Shown one piece after another: positions 14,353-26,162 of a stretch of 64,000 bases of DNA. A model generated the notes under the pieces. It saw nothing but the letters and a program-made list of their open reading frames with translations, did not search any database and had not been told where the DNA came from. The stretch is from Microcebus murinus (taxonomy: Eukaryota; Chordata; Mammalia; Primates; Cheirogaleidae). Each line of letters opens with the position of its first letter. The first letter of the stretch is position 1. The DNA is taken from positions 10,129,501 to 10,193,500 of the forward strand of contig NC_134104.1 of assembly GCF_040939455.1 (NCBI RefSeq), read 5' to 3'. A program made the position numbers and the translations under genes.

Positions 14353-14476
14353 CCCCCTACTGCCATATTTGAATCCTTTTTCAGAGAAGCCCAGAAACTC
14401 AACCTGATAGATGACGAGATTGCATCGACACGCCAGCATGAAGGAGACTGCTGTCACGTGTTAGATCTGTAACGGG

Positions 14477-14804
14477 GGCCGGGTGTGGTGGCTCACGCCT
14501 GTAATCCTAGCACTCTGGGAGGCCGAGGCAGGCGGATCATTTGAGCTCAGGAGTTCAAGACCAGCCTGAGCAAGAGTGAGACCCTGTCTCTACTGAAAAA
14601 ATAGAAAAAAATTAGCCAGACAACTAAAAGTATATATATAAAAAATTAGCCGGGCATGGTGGCACATGCCTGTAGTCCCAGCTACTCAGGAGGCTGAGGC
14701 AGGAGGATTGCTTGAGCCCAGGAGTTTGAGGTTGCTGTGAGCTAGGCTGACGCCCCAGCACTCTAGCCCGGGCAACAGAGTAAGACTCTGTCTCAAAAAA
14801 AAAA
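14477..14804 (+). mobile_element. Full-length strepsirrhine Alu
   Basis: A complete dimer: 'ggccgggtgtggtggctca' head, A-rich linker, a second 'gccgggcatggtggca' arm and the 'gctaggctgacgcc' right-arm marker, ending in poly(A). Imperfect flanking duplicates of 'ctgtaacgggg' (one mismatch) mark the insertion. Confidence 0.93.
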
Positions 14805-15146
14805 CCTGTAACAGGGGCCTTGATGTGTTCAACCCCATAAGCACGATCTTGGCCTTCTGTCTGCCCTGTGACAGGCACCAGGCTACAGTGATGAATTAAG
14901 CCCTCGAGACTGGTGAGGAGGTCGTCAGGAAGGGCCCTCTAGCCTGGGACTAACCAGCAAGGCTGAGGGGCATGAAGGTCTATCGTGGCCAAGGTGTGGC
15001 CCCTAGGAGTGCAGGGAGGAGTGGGAGAGGTAGCAAATGAGATCTGGGTTAAGCACAGATTGGCAAGGGACTTTCACACTTGTTGACTGGCCGCCCTGAC
15101 CCCTGGCTGGTTCCCATTCCCAAGGTTGGGTACCTTGGATGCCCCT

Positions 15147-15311
15147 TCAGTTATCTTTCTTCTCTGACTGCTTCTTCTTCTCAGCCTCCAGTTCTTGCTG
15201 TTTTGCTTCCATCCTTTTCATTTGGTATATTTTCACTCCAGCAAATGCCAGGCAGAGAATTAATGTCTTCGCCGCCAAGATATACAGCAGCAAGGGCACG
15301 TGTTCGAGAGC
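15147..15311 (-). CDS. SMIM11: SMIM11 coding exon 2 (residues 5-58 and stop)
   Basis: This exon encodes 54 of the 58 residues of small integral membrane protein 11 (formerly FAM165B), ending QSEKKDN before a TGA. A hydrophobic helix covers about residues 9-30 (starting VPLLLYILAAKT). A charged tail from about residue 34, rich in Lys, Glu and Gln, is likely helical or coiled. The family has a single-pass membrane layout; its molecular function is not established as far as I know. The 5' boundary is a splice acceptor (cgaag, then gctctcgaa), so the reading frame that continues open upstream to 15398 is intronic and should not be used as a start. The exon joins in phase 0 to the MNWK exon at 20380-20391, giving exactly 58 residues like the human protein. 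Confidence 0.95.
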   Translation of the reverse strand, partial: ALEHVPLLLYILAAKTLILCLAFAGVKIYQMKRMEAKQQELEAEKKKQSEKKDN

Positions 15312-15639
15312 CTTCGAGAGGAAAGAAACCATTCTAAACATTTCATCATTGATATGGGATGTTTCTTTATCTTCTCGCAACAAGTATTTACTGAGCACCT
15401 ATCCTACAAGAGGTACAAGGCTAGGTGCTGGGGCTACACTGGAGACCAAGCAGACAAGGTCCCTGTCCCCAGGTGGCCACCAGTCTATTTACACCCTGCT
15501 CTTCATCACTCACTTGCTACTGGCTTCACGGAGGATCACCAGTCAGCTACAGGCGTAGTGACTCTGGTCTCATGCAACTCAACTGTGCAATTTGCTGGCC
15601 TCCCTGATCCCTGCTTTGGTGGCAGCAGCTGGGTCCAGT

Positions 15640-15790
15640 GAGAGGAGCCTGAACCAGGGCACCTGGGTCATAGCTCTGCTCTGCCGCCAACTGACTGTGT
15701 GACCTGGTCAGCCACTGGGCCTTTCTGAGCTCCTGCCTCTTTGCCCACAAAGTAGGGCTGGACCAGACCTTCCTTCTGGAATCTCCAGCT
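15640..15790 (+). repeat. MIR (SMIM11 intron)
   Basis: 'ctgactgtgtgacctggtca' followed by a 'ctgggcctttctgagctcc' segment matches the sense MIR core. It lies in the SMIM11 intron. Confidence 0.5.
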
Positions 15791-18210
15791 CTAGCACCCT
15801 ATGATTTCCTTGTTTCTAGCAACTCATTAGCACTGGCACTTGAAGATAAAATAAAATGCAACAAAATTCAAAACATCAAAACTTAGCTACTGATTACTGC
15901 CATAAACCCACTGGCTAAAACAAAGTCTGGAGAATAACTATCGATTTGAATTAGCCACTCTTTGCAGGACTTATAATGAAATTCTATATATCACGATGGT
16001 ATGTCAAAGTAAATACTATCCTAGTTTCATACACATGGTTAGTATGACTAAATGATGATCATGAACTTTTTGTGTTATTAAAAATTCCTTCTCAAATAAA
16101 GTGATAAGCTATGCTTCTGCTGAGTAATCATTATTTTACAGGTAGACTTTATTCCAATGAAATCATTACATTAAATTGCCAAATATCATTTATTATATGT
16201 AATACCAATAAAATGAGATTCTACTACAGGGAGTACATTTGAACCTCCTTCTAACAGTTTAAGAAAAAGTGACCTGAAACTAGTGAGAACAATATGATCA
16301 CAGAACTAGAGGGCTGGAAAGAACTTTCCAGAACCTGGTCTAGTCCGCACCTTGTCTTCTGAGCGGGGCGAGCAGAGCTGCTGTGGCCTGAGAGGTCTGC
16401 CCGTGTCCTGCAGCTCGCTCACGAGGAGGCTGGAGCGGAAATGGACAGTCTAACCCGGGCCAGGCGCCCTTCCCCTGAGTCCTGATTCCCGATGCAGTGG
16501 AATTAATGAAATCACAATTTATGTACATCTATGTTCCTATAATTCTATCCAAATTCTTTAAGACTCAGACCTGGATGTGGATTTCACATTTAGAAGACAG
16601 AGCATCGGCTGCTGTACACTGGGAACTTCCCGGGTGCTAAGTGCCTTACGTGGTTCTTCACGCTTTCTCCACGAGGCAGATGGACCACCCTGATCGTGGA
16701 GCTGAGAACATGGTAAGTGATGGAGAATCTGACCTGGCTCTGACCTTCACCATCACAGTGTCCTGTAACATGTATGTGGTGTGCTCCACACCCCTGCCAA
16801 TTTTACAATTAAATTATGCAAAGAAACAATGGCTTGGCTACTGAATTTGCCAGAGGCAGCTAGACTCACTACCTTTGAAAGCATTTAACTTGGTATGTAT
16901 GGATATCTGCAGAAGGCTGTAATGTGATACAATGAGAATATAATGGACATCATGGGGGGAGAAGGATACAAATATTTAAGTCATTCTAACTAAAACAAGA
17001 AGAACACAAGAACACTCCATAACCAGATAATAGTTTTCAATGATGAAATCATTTTAACAGTAAGGAATAAACACAAAATACTCACTTTCAGAAAGATCAC
17101 TCTGGCGAAAGTATGAAAGATTTACAGTTACGAAAGTAAAACTTTCAAATGTTTTACCCTGGTAAATACGAGCATCTTAGAATATTGATCTGGTTTCCAG
17201 ACTCTTCCTCCCTTAGAGCCACTGCTAACCACTCTCCCCGCCCACCAACCCTCCAATTCCTCTGCTTTCTTAAAGGCTCACGTGTTAGAGAGGTGAAGGT
17301 AAGACTCCACTCATACAAACCAGCTGTCAACATCGTTACATAAACCTCTTTTCGTGTTTATTAGGATTTTCTAGGCTAACTGAAGCGCTGACTCATACTA
17401 GGAAAGTAACTTTTCTGATTTTCTAAATCTCTCTAGAATCAGTCTGTTATGGCAGAGCCATATGATCGTCGCAGGAAGGTACGACCTCAACAGGAAATCG
17501 ACAAACCCACTGCCATGGAAACTCACCGGCCAGTGGGCGCAGGTTAGTGGCGCGGTACTTACTTTCTTTTCAAAGGCAGTGGGGAGGCAGTGGCAGGAGG
17601 CAGAAGTCTGACGCTGAGGAGGAGGCAGAACAAGGGCGGCAGAGGCCAAGGACACTAAAAGGGCTAAAGCGAGGACTTGTGGGGAGCCCCTTCCTTCCCC
17701 TCTCGAGGGCACTAAGCTTCAGTTGTGTTAAATTCCCCCCTGATTTCCTTCTAACAACCCCTTACATCTCTCAAAATATGCAGACCTCCAAGGAGGAAAA
17801 TGAATGTTGTTCGGGTGGACTAGATCCATGCTACTTTTTGAAAACAAAACCCCAGTATCTGTGAAATGGGAATAATTAACTTTTTAAATAATGAGGCCAC
17901 ACTCGTTGCTAATGCACAGTAGTTCTGACTGTCACCGCCAGCCGGAGGGCAAGGCCACAGGATGCCCTCAGCTTCCCACAGCTCTCTGCGGTAGGCGTAA
18001 GCAGGGCCGTTCCTTTCTGACACTACCCAGAAGGGTCTGGGTTTAAACACAAGGCTGCTCCACGGTGTTATGCATGTCTGTAGCTGGGAAGGTTTGGGTC
18101 AGTTTCTTGGGTCAGGTTCTTGACACAGGAAAGGACTGTCACAGGCAGGACCGGGCTGGGGGGTCAAGTGGGTTGATGTCACTCCACAGTTGTAAAGATA
18201 ACTTCCCTAT
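15791..18210. other. SMIM11 intron, AT-rich unique part
   Basis: AT-rich intronic sequence without recognisable exons or clear repeats, apart from a moderately GC-rich patch near 17540-17720. Nothing further can be supported. Confidence 0.5.
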
Positions 18211-18211
18211 G

Positions 18212-18312
18212 TGTTGCCTTGGACCACTGTATATGAGCACCACCTGGGAACTTGTGAGGAATGCAGATGCTCGGGCCCTGCCCCCGACCTACCCAATCAG
18301 AAACTCTTAACT
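18212..18312 (+). mobile_element. MER5-like DNA transposon fragment
   Basis: 'cacctgggaacttgtgagga', 'atgcagatgctcgggccct' and 'caatcagaaactctt' occur in the order seen in MER5/Charlie elements; only the 5' half remains. Confidence 0.65.
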
Positions 18313-19418
18313 TGTCCTCAAAGGGACTGCCATGCATGTGCAGTGGGAAGACCGCCTGCCGCCTTGGAGCACCACACAGAATGCTTTGAAGCTTGCTGAC
18401 ACCGCCTTTAGTAGCAGTTACTGCCTCTCACCCTTACCAATTTAGCCACTGCAGTGGGTGCTATATGGCTGCTCTCAATCTCATCCCCACTTTCCGCTCC
18501 TTTCCCCTTCGACCCCCTTCTCACCCCTACCACTGTGCTCAGGCCCCCAAAAGCATGTTCAACAAACCCCCCCTAGTTGTCCACGCCTTCACAGAGACTC
18601 ACTCTGCTTCCTTAACTTCAACCAGGCCTTCCTGGAGAAGAGTCTCTCTGCCCTCCTGCAGGGCCCCCCAAGCCCTATGGCCACAGGGCTGGGGAAGGGG
18701 GACAGCCACTCTACCAGCTCCCTGAGCCTGCTTCCAGACCCTTCCCATTTCTCCTTGCAGGAGAAAGCTACTGGAGGTTTTCAAGAAGGAAACATTTATA
18801 ATAATTGAAAAGATCACATACGATAAGATTTATATTTGAAAATACATACACCACACTTATATATAAGGAATAAAATACTGGAAGAAAATACACCAAAACT
18901 ATTAACATTTAATAGTAGCCATCTCTGGATGGTGAAACTACGTACAATTTTTATTTGATTTTATACTTTTCGAAGTGGCTAAAATAATCACATATCTCAG
19001 TGGCTGCTTTCTTAACCAAATTCCGCCTCACCTTGCTGACTTCAGGGTAAAAGTGGCATTTCCCTTCTCTCTGTAAAACCTGCTGACAGGTGCCACAGCC
19101 CCTGAATGCCTCTCGCTAGCAGCCGACTCTGGTTTCTGGTGAACCTCTGCTCCCACCAGCTGAATGTTGTGTTTACTCACCAACCAGTTTAGGTTGTACT
19201 CAATGCTATGTTAAATAATTTATTTAAACACAACACAGGAAATATGACCACGTAAAGAAAAAGTGGTTTCTGTGAAAACTGAATTGAATGCTTTGAAAGA
19301 TTCGAGGCTGAGTTGGAAAAAAAAAAAAGGCTATTGGTAGGACAACTATAAAACATTAGGGAAAAGCATCGAAATCTGGAAAGATTTTGTACGCTGATTG
19401 CTTCATAAGATCTTAACC

Positions 19419-19748
19419 CACTGTCTTAGTCATTTTAGACTCCTATAACAAAGTATCACAATCCTAGTGACCACAAACAAGAGACATTTATTTGTCACAG
19501 TTCTAAAGGTTGAAAGTCCAAGATTAGGGTACAGCATGGTTGGATCCTAGTGAGGACCACTTCCAGGGTATAGACTTCCAATACTTCTTGTTGGACCCTC
19601 ACACGTCAGAAGGAGGGCAAGAGAGCTCTCTGGAGTCCGGTTTAGAAGGGCACTAATCCCATTCTTGAGGGCTCCACCTCCAAATACCAGCACATTGGCG
19701 CTAGGGTTGTGACATACAAATTTGGAGGAAATACATTCAGACCACTGC
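19419..19748 (-). mobile_element. MST/MLT-type MaLR LTR, antisense
   Basis: 'actgtcttagtcattttag', 'gggcactaatcccattcttg', 'agggctccacctccaaatac' and 'acattcagaccactgca' occur in antisense MST order. Solo LTR in the SMIM11 intron. Confidence 0.7.
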
Positions 19749-19772
19749 ATCTACTTTAAAGAAACTAAAATG

Positions 19773-20107
19773 GGCCGGGCGTTGTGGCTCACGCCTGTAA
19801 TCCTAGCACTCTGGGAAGCCAAGGCAGGAGGATCACTCAATGTCAGGAGTTCAAAACCAGCCTAAGCGAGACCTCGTCTCTACTAAAAATAGAAAGAAAT
19901 TAATTGGCCAACTAAAAATATATAGAAAAATTAGCTGGGCATGGTGGCGCATGCCTGTAGTCGCAGGCTACTCGAGAGGCTGAGACAGAAGGATCGCTTG
20001 AGCCCAGGAGTTTGAGGTTGCTGTGAGCTAGGCTGACGCCACAGTACTCTAGGTACTCTAACCTGGACAACAGAGTGAGACTCTGTCTCAAAAAAAAAAA
20101 AAAAAAA
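19773..20107 (+). mobile_element. Full-length strepsirrhine Alu
   Basis: A complete dimer with the 'ttaattggccaac' linker and 'gctaggctgacgccac' marker. Flanking 10-base duplicates 'aaactaaaat' lie at 19762-19771 and 20105-20114. A small internal duplication repeats 'tactct' near 20045-20060. Confidence 0.95.
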
Positions 20108-20379
20108 CTAAAATCTAAAACTGTAGGTAAAGTTTTAAAGGCATGATTTTTGCAAGAAAAGCAAGGCAGATCTGAAGTTATCGGACAGGCACTCAAAGAA
20201 AGGTCTAGCCTTCTTCCAGAAGTCTAGTGAATAAATGTACATTTGTATGTTTTAACTTAAAACATTAAATATTATTTTTCTTTTCTATCAATCTACATCT
20301 ATAAAACTTTTATTCTGAATTTTTACAATCAGGATGAAAGAAGAAAACCCAAGCAATAATTATTTAAAACTAGTCTTAC

Positions 20380-20391
20380 CTTCCAGTTCAT
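20380..20391 (-). CDS. SMIM11: SMIM11 coding exon 1 (MNWK, 12 coding bases)
   Basis: On the minus strand the sequence reads gccATGAACTGGAAG followed at once by a consensus donor, GTAAGA. The four codons MNWK are the known N terminus of SMIM11, and the phase-0 junction to the exon ending at 15311 restores the full 58-residue protein across an intron of about 5.1 kb. The upstream edge of this exon is part of the 5' UTR; acceptors are possible near 20405 and 20419, and I cannot choose between them. The first exon appears to be non-coding and to lie in the CpG island near 25.3 kb. Confidence 0.93.
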
Positions 20392-21264
20392 GGCAGAACA
20401 GCTGTGGATTTATTCCTGATCAATGCAGGCCTCTCCCAGACAAGCACATGAGGAGAAGGAGCTAGAAGGTCAGGTTCAGGGCGCTGGAAGGTCTGATCTG
20501 GGGTGGGGTGGGGGGAAAAAGAAACAGGTCAGTTTGGACTTTCCAGGGCAGGCCACCTTAGGAAGATGTCTCTTTGACGGAAAGAGGGCACGTGAACCTA
20601 GAGCAGAGAGACGGGTTGTGTCCTGACAAGGCGACCTAGAGCTTGGTGGGAGACAGACAGGCTGGGTGAGGGCCAAGACAGGCCTGGCTCTTGTTGAGCA
20701 GAAAGCTCTCCTCAGCCCCCAGCAGAGGTGGCAGTGCCACTCCTGAGGGGACATGTGCTCCCATCCCATTCATCTGTGGAACTAAGAGCCCAAGTCCAAA
20801 GGCTGTCCCTCCACCCACCTCTTGCCCCGAACAGGTACTGGTTTGTGGATAGGTGTTCTTTCTGTTTTTCAGGTCCTCTGAGTGTTAATCAAGCTAACCT
20901 TGGTTTTTAAAAGATTATCTGGAGGCAAGGGAATAAGTGACAGGAGAAAATAATTATCCTAAGAAAGCAATTCATATGTAGACTTCCCTCTAAAGCACCA
21001 TGGATGTAAGGCAAGATGTGACAAGGCAGGGACACAGCCAGAGCACAGGATTTGCTCTGGGGCCTCACAGGTCACTAATTTTAGAACACATACCCCAAAG
21101 AGCCAGAAGACTTGTTCTCTGCATGAAGAACCTACATACTCTGGTAAGTGACTTCCCTCTGAGGCCTCGCTCTCATCTGTAAGTGAAGAAAGAAGGTGTC
21201 AAATAGATGGTGTCTAGGGCCCTGATTTTTTCTGAAATTCAATGATTTATAGCATAATAACCAT

Positions 21265-21480
21265 AGCTTCGCTTTATCATGCCAGACTGTGCTAAAGTAC
21301 CTATGTGAATTAACTCACTTAGTCTTCACAGACTGCCCAGTGAGGTAGCTGATTACTCCACTTCATAGAGGAGGAAAGAACGTTTAAGTAACATATCCAA
21401 GGGTCTTCCAGGTGGGACTGGGATTCAGACCCATCCAGTCTGGTTCCAGGGCCTTAACCTCAGTACTATCCTGATGCAGG
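21265..21480 (-). repeat. MIR (SMIM11 intron)
   Basis: 'ttaactcacttagtcttcac', 'agtgaggtagctgatta' and 'gggattcagaccc' give antisense MIR over nearly its full length. Confidence 0.7.
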
Positions 21481-21799
21481 CAGAGAGCTTCCCATTCAAA
21501 AATCATGGTGACACTTTCCTTTAAACGTATTTACAATTAGAATTCAGAAAAGTGGCAGAAAATTTTAGAGGCCTTTAGAATGGGGATAAGATAAACTTCA
21601 GGGAAGATGTTTTCAAAAAAAAAAAAAACATTCCATTACAAAAGCATGTAAATATAAAAAGTTATATCTCATCTCTTCAAGGTTATACTATCTTTTATCT
21701 TGAAAACAAGCTAGTAGTTGGCACAAGATAGCCAAGTTTTCCCAGGACTTTTTCAAAGTCACAGAATCTAGCAACATGAATTTACACTGTAGATCTGTT

Positions 21800-22343
21800 T
21801 AGATGTAGTCATGGTAACTGAAAGTGCTATAAAAAGAAAATCACAGCCTCAGACACCTGTGAAGAGCTGGCCCCACAGACCGTTCAGTAAGAAAATTCCT
21901 TTGGTAACCTCCCATAAGCAAGAACATGCAAATTGTACTTGTGTCTATCACCTAAAGCTAAAGCCTATCCAATTCCACACTAATCATGAATTACAAGTTT
22001 ATCTTATAGGTAACAGGAGACAAGATGGAATCAGGCATTCTTCCCCCTTCCTGGGGACATCCTCATAACTGATGCTTCCTTTAGTCCCTTCTTTTATGTA
22101 AAATGTAGATTTCTTGGGCCTCACAAGAATGTAACCACTACCTTATCACCCCCCACGCAACCCCCCTACCTTTCTCCTTCTCTCTGTATGCCCATAAAAT
22201 ACTGGTGGTGCCAACATCCCCTTCAGAAAAACAGCCACAGCTTGTCTGCTGTTTGTGGTTTTCCCAGGCACATCCTCGAAATTTTGGCTTAATAAACCTC
22301 CACTGATTGAGATTTTTGCCTCTGTCATTTATTTGGGTTGACA
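21800..22343 (+). mobile_element. Solo ERV LTR (likely ERV1-type)
   Basis: A roughly 540-base unit with LTR architecture: a pyrimidine- and C-rich U3 part, a TATA-like 'cataaaatact' near 22192, an AATAAA at 22291-22296 and an end at '...ggttgaca'. No gag, pol or env sequence adjoins it. I cannot name the subfamily, and the 5' edge is approximate. Confidence 0.55.
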
Positions 22344-22381
22344 GTGCTAATTACCTTCCTGTATAAATGGCCCACGTGTCC

Positions 22382-22708
22382 TTTTTTTTTTGAGATAGAG
22401 TCTCGCTTTATTGCCCAGGCTAGAGTGAGTGGCGTGGCGTCAGCCTAGCTCACAGCAACCTCAAACTCCTGGGCTCACGTGATCCTGCCTCAGCCTCTCG
22501 AGTAGCTGGGACTACAGGCATGCACCACCATGCCCAGCTAATTTTTTTTTCTATATATATTAGTTGGCCAATTAATTTCTTTCTATTTATAGTAGAGATG
22601 GGGTCTCGGTCTTGCTCAGGCTGGTTTTGAACTCCTGACCTCGAGCAATCCTCCCGCCTCCATTTCCCAGAGTGCTAGGATTACAGAGGTGAGGCACCGC
22701 GCCTGGCC
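22382..22708 (-). mobile_element. Full-length strepsirrhine Alu, antisense
   Basis: Reverse-oriented dimer from a poly(T) start to 'gcgcctggcc', with 'tggcgtcagcctagctcac' as the strepsirrhine marker. Near-identical flanks 'cccacgtgtcctt' and 'cccacttgtcctt' are the target-site duplication. It lies in the SMIM11 intron, sense to the plus-strand T-rich face. Confidence 0.93.
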
Positions 22709-23069
22709 CCACTTGTCCTTATGTAGCAGCAGATTCTGACCTGCACTGAACAAGTATGTTCCTGGCATATTATAACTGTTGCTAGAATTTTCACTTTGAG
22801 TATTTCTAATAATCTTAGGGATTAGCCATGTTGTCTATTAAAATAAAATGTTTAAGGCTTGTAAATTTTATTTTTAAAATTCCTGCTTTGAGTTGTATAT
22901 AGATATAGTAGGTAACTTTGGCTGTTCCCCACAAATTTTCTGAGGCCAAATTACAGACCCTGTGAATTGATTAGGATGTGGATTCCCAAGGTCAAGGACA
23001 AAAAATAAGTCCAAAATTCTTGCAGAAGGAAATAAATGAAAAAGGACATCCAGTGGTCTGGCCCTGTGG

Positions 23070-23225
23070 TAAACATGCACTAGGATACTAGCAATGTGAC
23101 CATGGACAAGTCACTTGGCCTCTGTAAGCCTCAACTCCCCCATCTGTAAATTCTCCTTCAGAATGGACTGTAAACATTAAGCAGCGTGCTCAGCACACAG
23201 AAAGCACTAAATAAATGTCAACCAT
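23070..23225 (+). repeat. MIR (SMIM11 intron)
   Basis: 'gtgaccatggacaagtcact' through 'cccccatctgtaaatt' to 'gcactaaataaatgtcaacc' is a sense MIR including its 3' tail. Confidence 0.75.
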
Positions 23226-23968
23226 TATTGTTACGATAAATCTTTCTCCGTGCAGCAATGGGCATGCCAAGCTGAAGGACATAGACATGTTGCACCCAGC
23301 AGAAAATGTAGTCATTCCGTGACAGCAGGGCATAATAAGCTGAGAGCACGGAGAACTGGAGATCAGGGCTCTGTTCTTGGTGGCACCAATGGCGGGACAT
23401 GTGACCTGGGGCAAGCCATTAACCCTATCAATCAAAATGGTCTCATTTTAAAAATCAGAATGCAAAGGATAATTCTCCAACTCTGGAATTCACAACTCAA
23501 CCCTCCTCTCTGATATTACAGAACCTGACTGGAAAATATACTGGTGGCAAAAATACACTTCAACTGGTGGTTGCCTCAACTTCAGCTTCTAGAGTGACAG
23601 AATTCAAGCTCTTTAGGAAAGAAACCCACGTAAAGTCAATCTGCAACAGGAGAGGACGGGGTGGGTAAGGGTGGAGGACCAAATGGCAACCCCCCCCATC
23701 AGCCTTGCTCATTCCCACCCACTGCCTCTGAATTACTTTTCCCCACCTCCCTTAAATTACATGCCCCAAGTCAGCCATTATCACAGCACCCCGCTCCCTC
23801 CTGCAAATGAGAACTAAGAAAGCTAAAAATATCACTGAGCTATTTGCTCTGCTGGCATACGTACACCTGATGCAATATTAGAAACAAGAGGCAGCCGGTA
23901 TCTGAGGGCTGAACTGCAAAAGCCAACAAAACTAGGACAATTTTGAGAGGCATAAAAATCTATGAAGG

Positions 23969-24308
23969 GGCCGGGCGCTGTGGCTCACGCCTGTAATCCT
24001 AGCTCTTGGGAGGCCGAGGTGGGCGGATTGCTCAAGGTCAGGAGTTCGAAACCAGCCTGAGCAAGAGCGAGACCCCGTCTCTACTATAAATAGAAAGAAA
24101 TTAATTGGCCAACTGATATATATATAAAAAATTAGCCGGGCATAGTGGCGCATGCCTGTAGTCCCAGCTACTCGGGAGGCTGAGGCAGGAGGATAGCTTG
24201 AGCCCAGGAGTTTGAGGTTGCTGTGAGCTAGGCTGACGCCACGGCACTCACTCTAGCCTGGACAACAAAGCGAGACTCTGTCTCAAAAAAAAAAAAAAAA
24301 AAAAAAAA
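23969..24308 (+). mobile_element. Full-length strepsirrhine Alu, relatively young
   Basis: A complete dimer with a clean right arm and about 25 A residues. Duplicates of 'aaatctatgaagg' on both sides mark insertion. It is the best-preserved copy in the window by eye. Confidence 0.96.
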
Positions 24309-25275
24309 TCTATGAAGGGCAGAAAATGTTAAACTTCCCATGGAACTATACAGTCTTAGCTTAAAACTAAACAAACAAAAAAACCCCCACAATTGGCTTA
24401 GCTACCACTCCAAATATTTCTATCTCCCTAACTGCAAAAGTATCCTGAGTTTTCCTTTGCTGAGTTTGTCCTAGAAACAAAACCATATTCGCTTATTTTG
24501 GTTAGGCCAATTAAAGCAATACAATCTATTGCCCACGACCTACGTTTCCTGCTTGGCACACACACCTAGGAAACTCAAGGGTCAGTCTGTCTCCTGGTGG
24601 CTAACTGCTTCCAGCCACTAATCAGGTCCTGCCCTTTCTTTGTCTGAACTTTCTCTCTCGCCCAGTGTCTACGCCCTTCAGGCCAATCCTTCACCCAATC
24701 ATTTTAGGTAGGAGTAGGTCCGGGAAGGGGGCTGCCAGGTGAACGCTGGGCACCACCTGGCCCTCCTGGCTCTGCACAGGGGTTGGGGGGAGAGAACCAG
24801 CCCCACCCGACCTCGGCTGCTCGCACTCCACGTCCCATCAGTCCGGGGATATGCTAGGAGCGACCCGAGCCCCGGGAGAGCCGCGATGGAGCCTGCGCTC
24901 GCGGCGCAACCCTGGGCGCGCTGCTGAACCCCCGCGGGCCTCGGCGCGTCCTCGGTAACCCGTGGGCCAGTCTGGAGCCCTCTTCCCCCGACCTCTGCAC
25001 TCGGGAGCAACGCCTGCCGCACCCAGATCCGAGGCTGGGGGCCAGGGGCTGTCGCCGCTCCCCCCACCCTTCCCCAGAACAGTGTGTCCAGAACATTCGC
25101 TCGTCCCCGAGACGCTTAGACCAGCACCCTCCGGCCGGAACCACCGCTGGGAGTCCGGCAGGCGCTAGTCCCACAGAGAAAACGCGGTCGCAGAGCCAGC
25201 CACCAGATCCCAGCGCCCCAAAGAGCTCTCGAGCTTAGGATCGTGCCCCCGCCGACCCCGACGTCACGCACTCAC

Positions 25276-25347
25276 AGCTCTGGGCGGTGGAGCCTCCGGC
25301 GCCGGGCCAGCACACTAACTGGGACTCCCGCAGTGCTGCCGGGGAAA
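25276..25347 (-). other. SMIM11: Putative SMIM11 non-coding exon 1
   Basis: On the minus strand the CpG-island sequence ends 'cgcccagagct' before a near-consensus donor GTGAGT at 25275-25270. This would splice to the exon containing the MNWK start. The transcription start is not determinable here; the upper bound given is a guess at the edge of the ZNF143-like site. Confidence 0.5.
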
Positions 25348-25367
25348 ACTACACGTCCCGAAATGCA
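25348..25367 (+). promoter_or_regulatory. ZNF143/SBS-like promoter motif
   Basis: The 20 bases 'actacacgtcccgaaatgca' match the ACTACA...TCCC...ATGC layout of the ZNF143 (SBS) element common in CpG-island promoters. It lies just upstream of the proposed SMIM11 exon 1. Confidence 0.6.
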
Positions 25368-25849
25368 CCGCTCCGCGCGCCGGCGCGGTAGGCCTGCGTA
25401 GCCGTCGCGGGACGCTGACGCAGTGGGCTCGGGCCGCCTCCAGTTGGGGGAAGCCGTGGGATGTGGGCCGGGCACCTTGGTCCAGGGCCGGGGGTGAACT
25501 GGAGGAGGACGGCAGCTAGAGGGCTGGTGTTCGCGGGGTCCTCGCGGCCTCCTTCCGCTGTCCCGCATTTCCTAGGTGTCCCCTCTGCTGTTTGCAGCTG
25601 AGGACACGTAGGTCCTCATAGGAAGTGTCCAAATCTAGCGTTCATTTTCTTTGACAACATGCATGCATTTTCCTTTGGCATAACAGTGGGGATCCCCAAC
25701 GCTAGGTTCCCAGATGTCTTCATTCAACAAATGCTTCGTAGGCGCGTGCAGAGCTGGAGCCCCCTCGGTCTTTGCTCCATGGGAAGCGCAAACTGGGCCC
25801 CCAGACACAGGGTAGCGGGGACGGAATGCTCGTAGGTTCTCACTGCGTG

Positions 25850-26000
25850 CTCTGCTCGCCTTTCTAGGGATGAGGAAACTGAGGCCAGGGGAGATTTAGT
25901 GGCTGACCCTAGAAAACGCGCGAATTGCGGTGACAGAGTGGAGTTTTGAACCCAGACTGTCTAATTGTAAATCCAACCAGTGCTCTGTGATGAAGTGCGA
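25850..26000 (-). repeat. MIR
   Basis: 'gggatgaggaaactgaggcc' followed by 'ttttgaacccagactgtct' is antisense MIR. Confidence 0.65.
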
Positions 26001-26162
26001 GACATTAGGGGTGCAGAGGAGAGAGCAAACGGGTGGGGGGGTTGCATCTGTTGACCAGGGAAGTTTTGCCAGACAAAGTAACACAAATAGCTTTGTTCTA
26101 AGCACTTTGAGGCTCTTGTCTAAAAGTTTCATAACAAGCTAATAAAGGATTCGCAATAATTA

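Larger units (their letters stand above)
24720..25600. promoter_or_regulatory. CpG island and SMIM11 promoter
   Basis: This stretch is strongly enriched in CG dinucleotides compared with its AT-rich flanks, most densely at 24870-24960 and 25250-25450. It lies upstream of the SMIM11 start exon in the right orientation. It contains a ZNF143/SBS-like site (25348-25367), a CRE-like CGACGTCA (25259-25266) and a good minus-strand donor at 25275. No TATA box is evident, as expected for a housekeeping CpG promoter. Promoter function is inferred. Confidence 0.8.

Noticed and set aside
15312..15398. Upstream extension of the SMIM11 frame to an earlier start
   Set aside because: It lies beyond the splice acceptor; spliced joining to the MNWK exon gives the exact 58-residue family length.
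21800..22343. LTR as part of a retrovirus with coding capacity
   Set aside because: No gag, pol or env sequence adjoins it and no second LTR was seen nearby; treated as a solo LTR.
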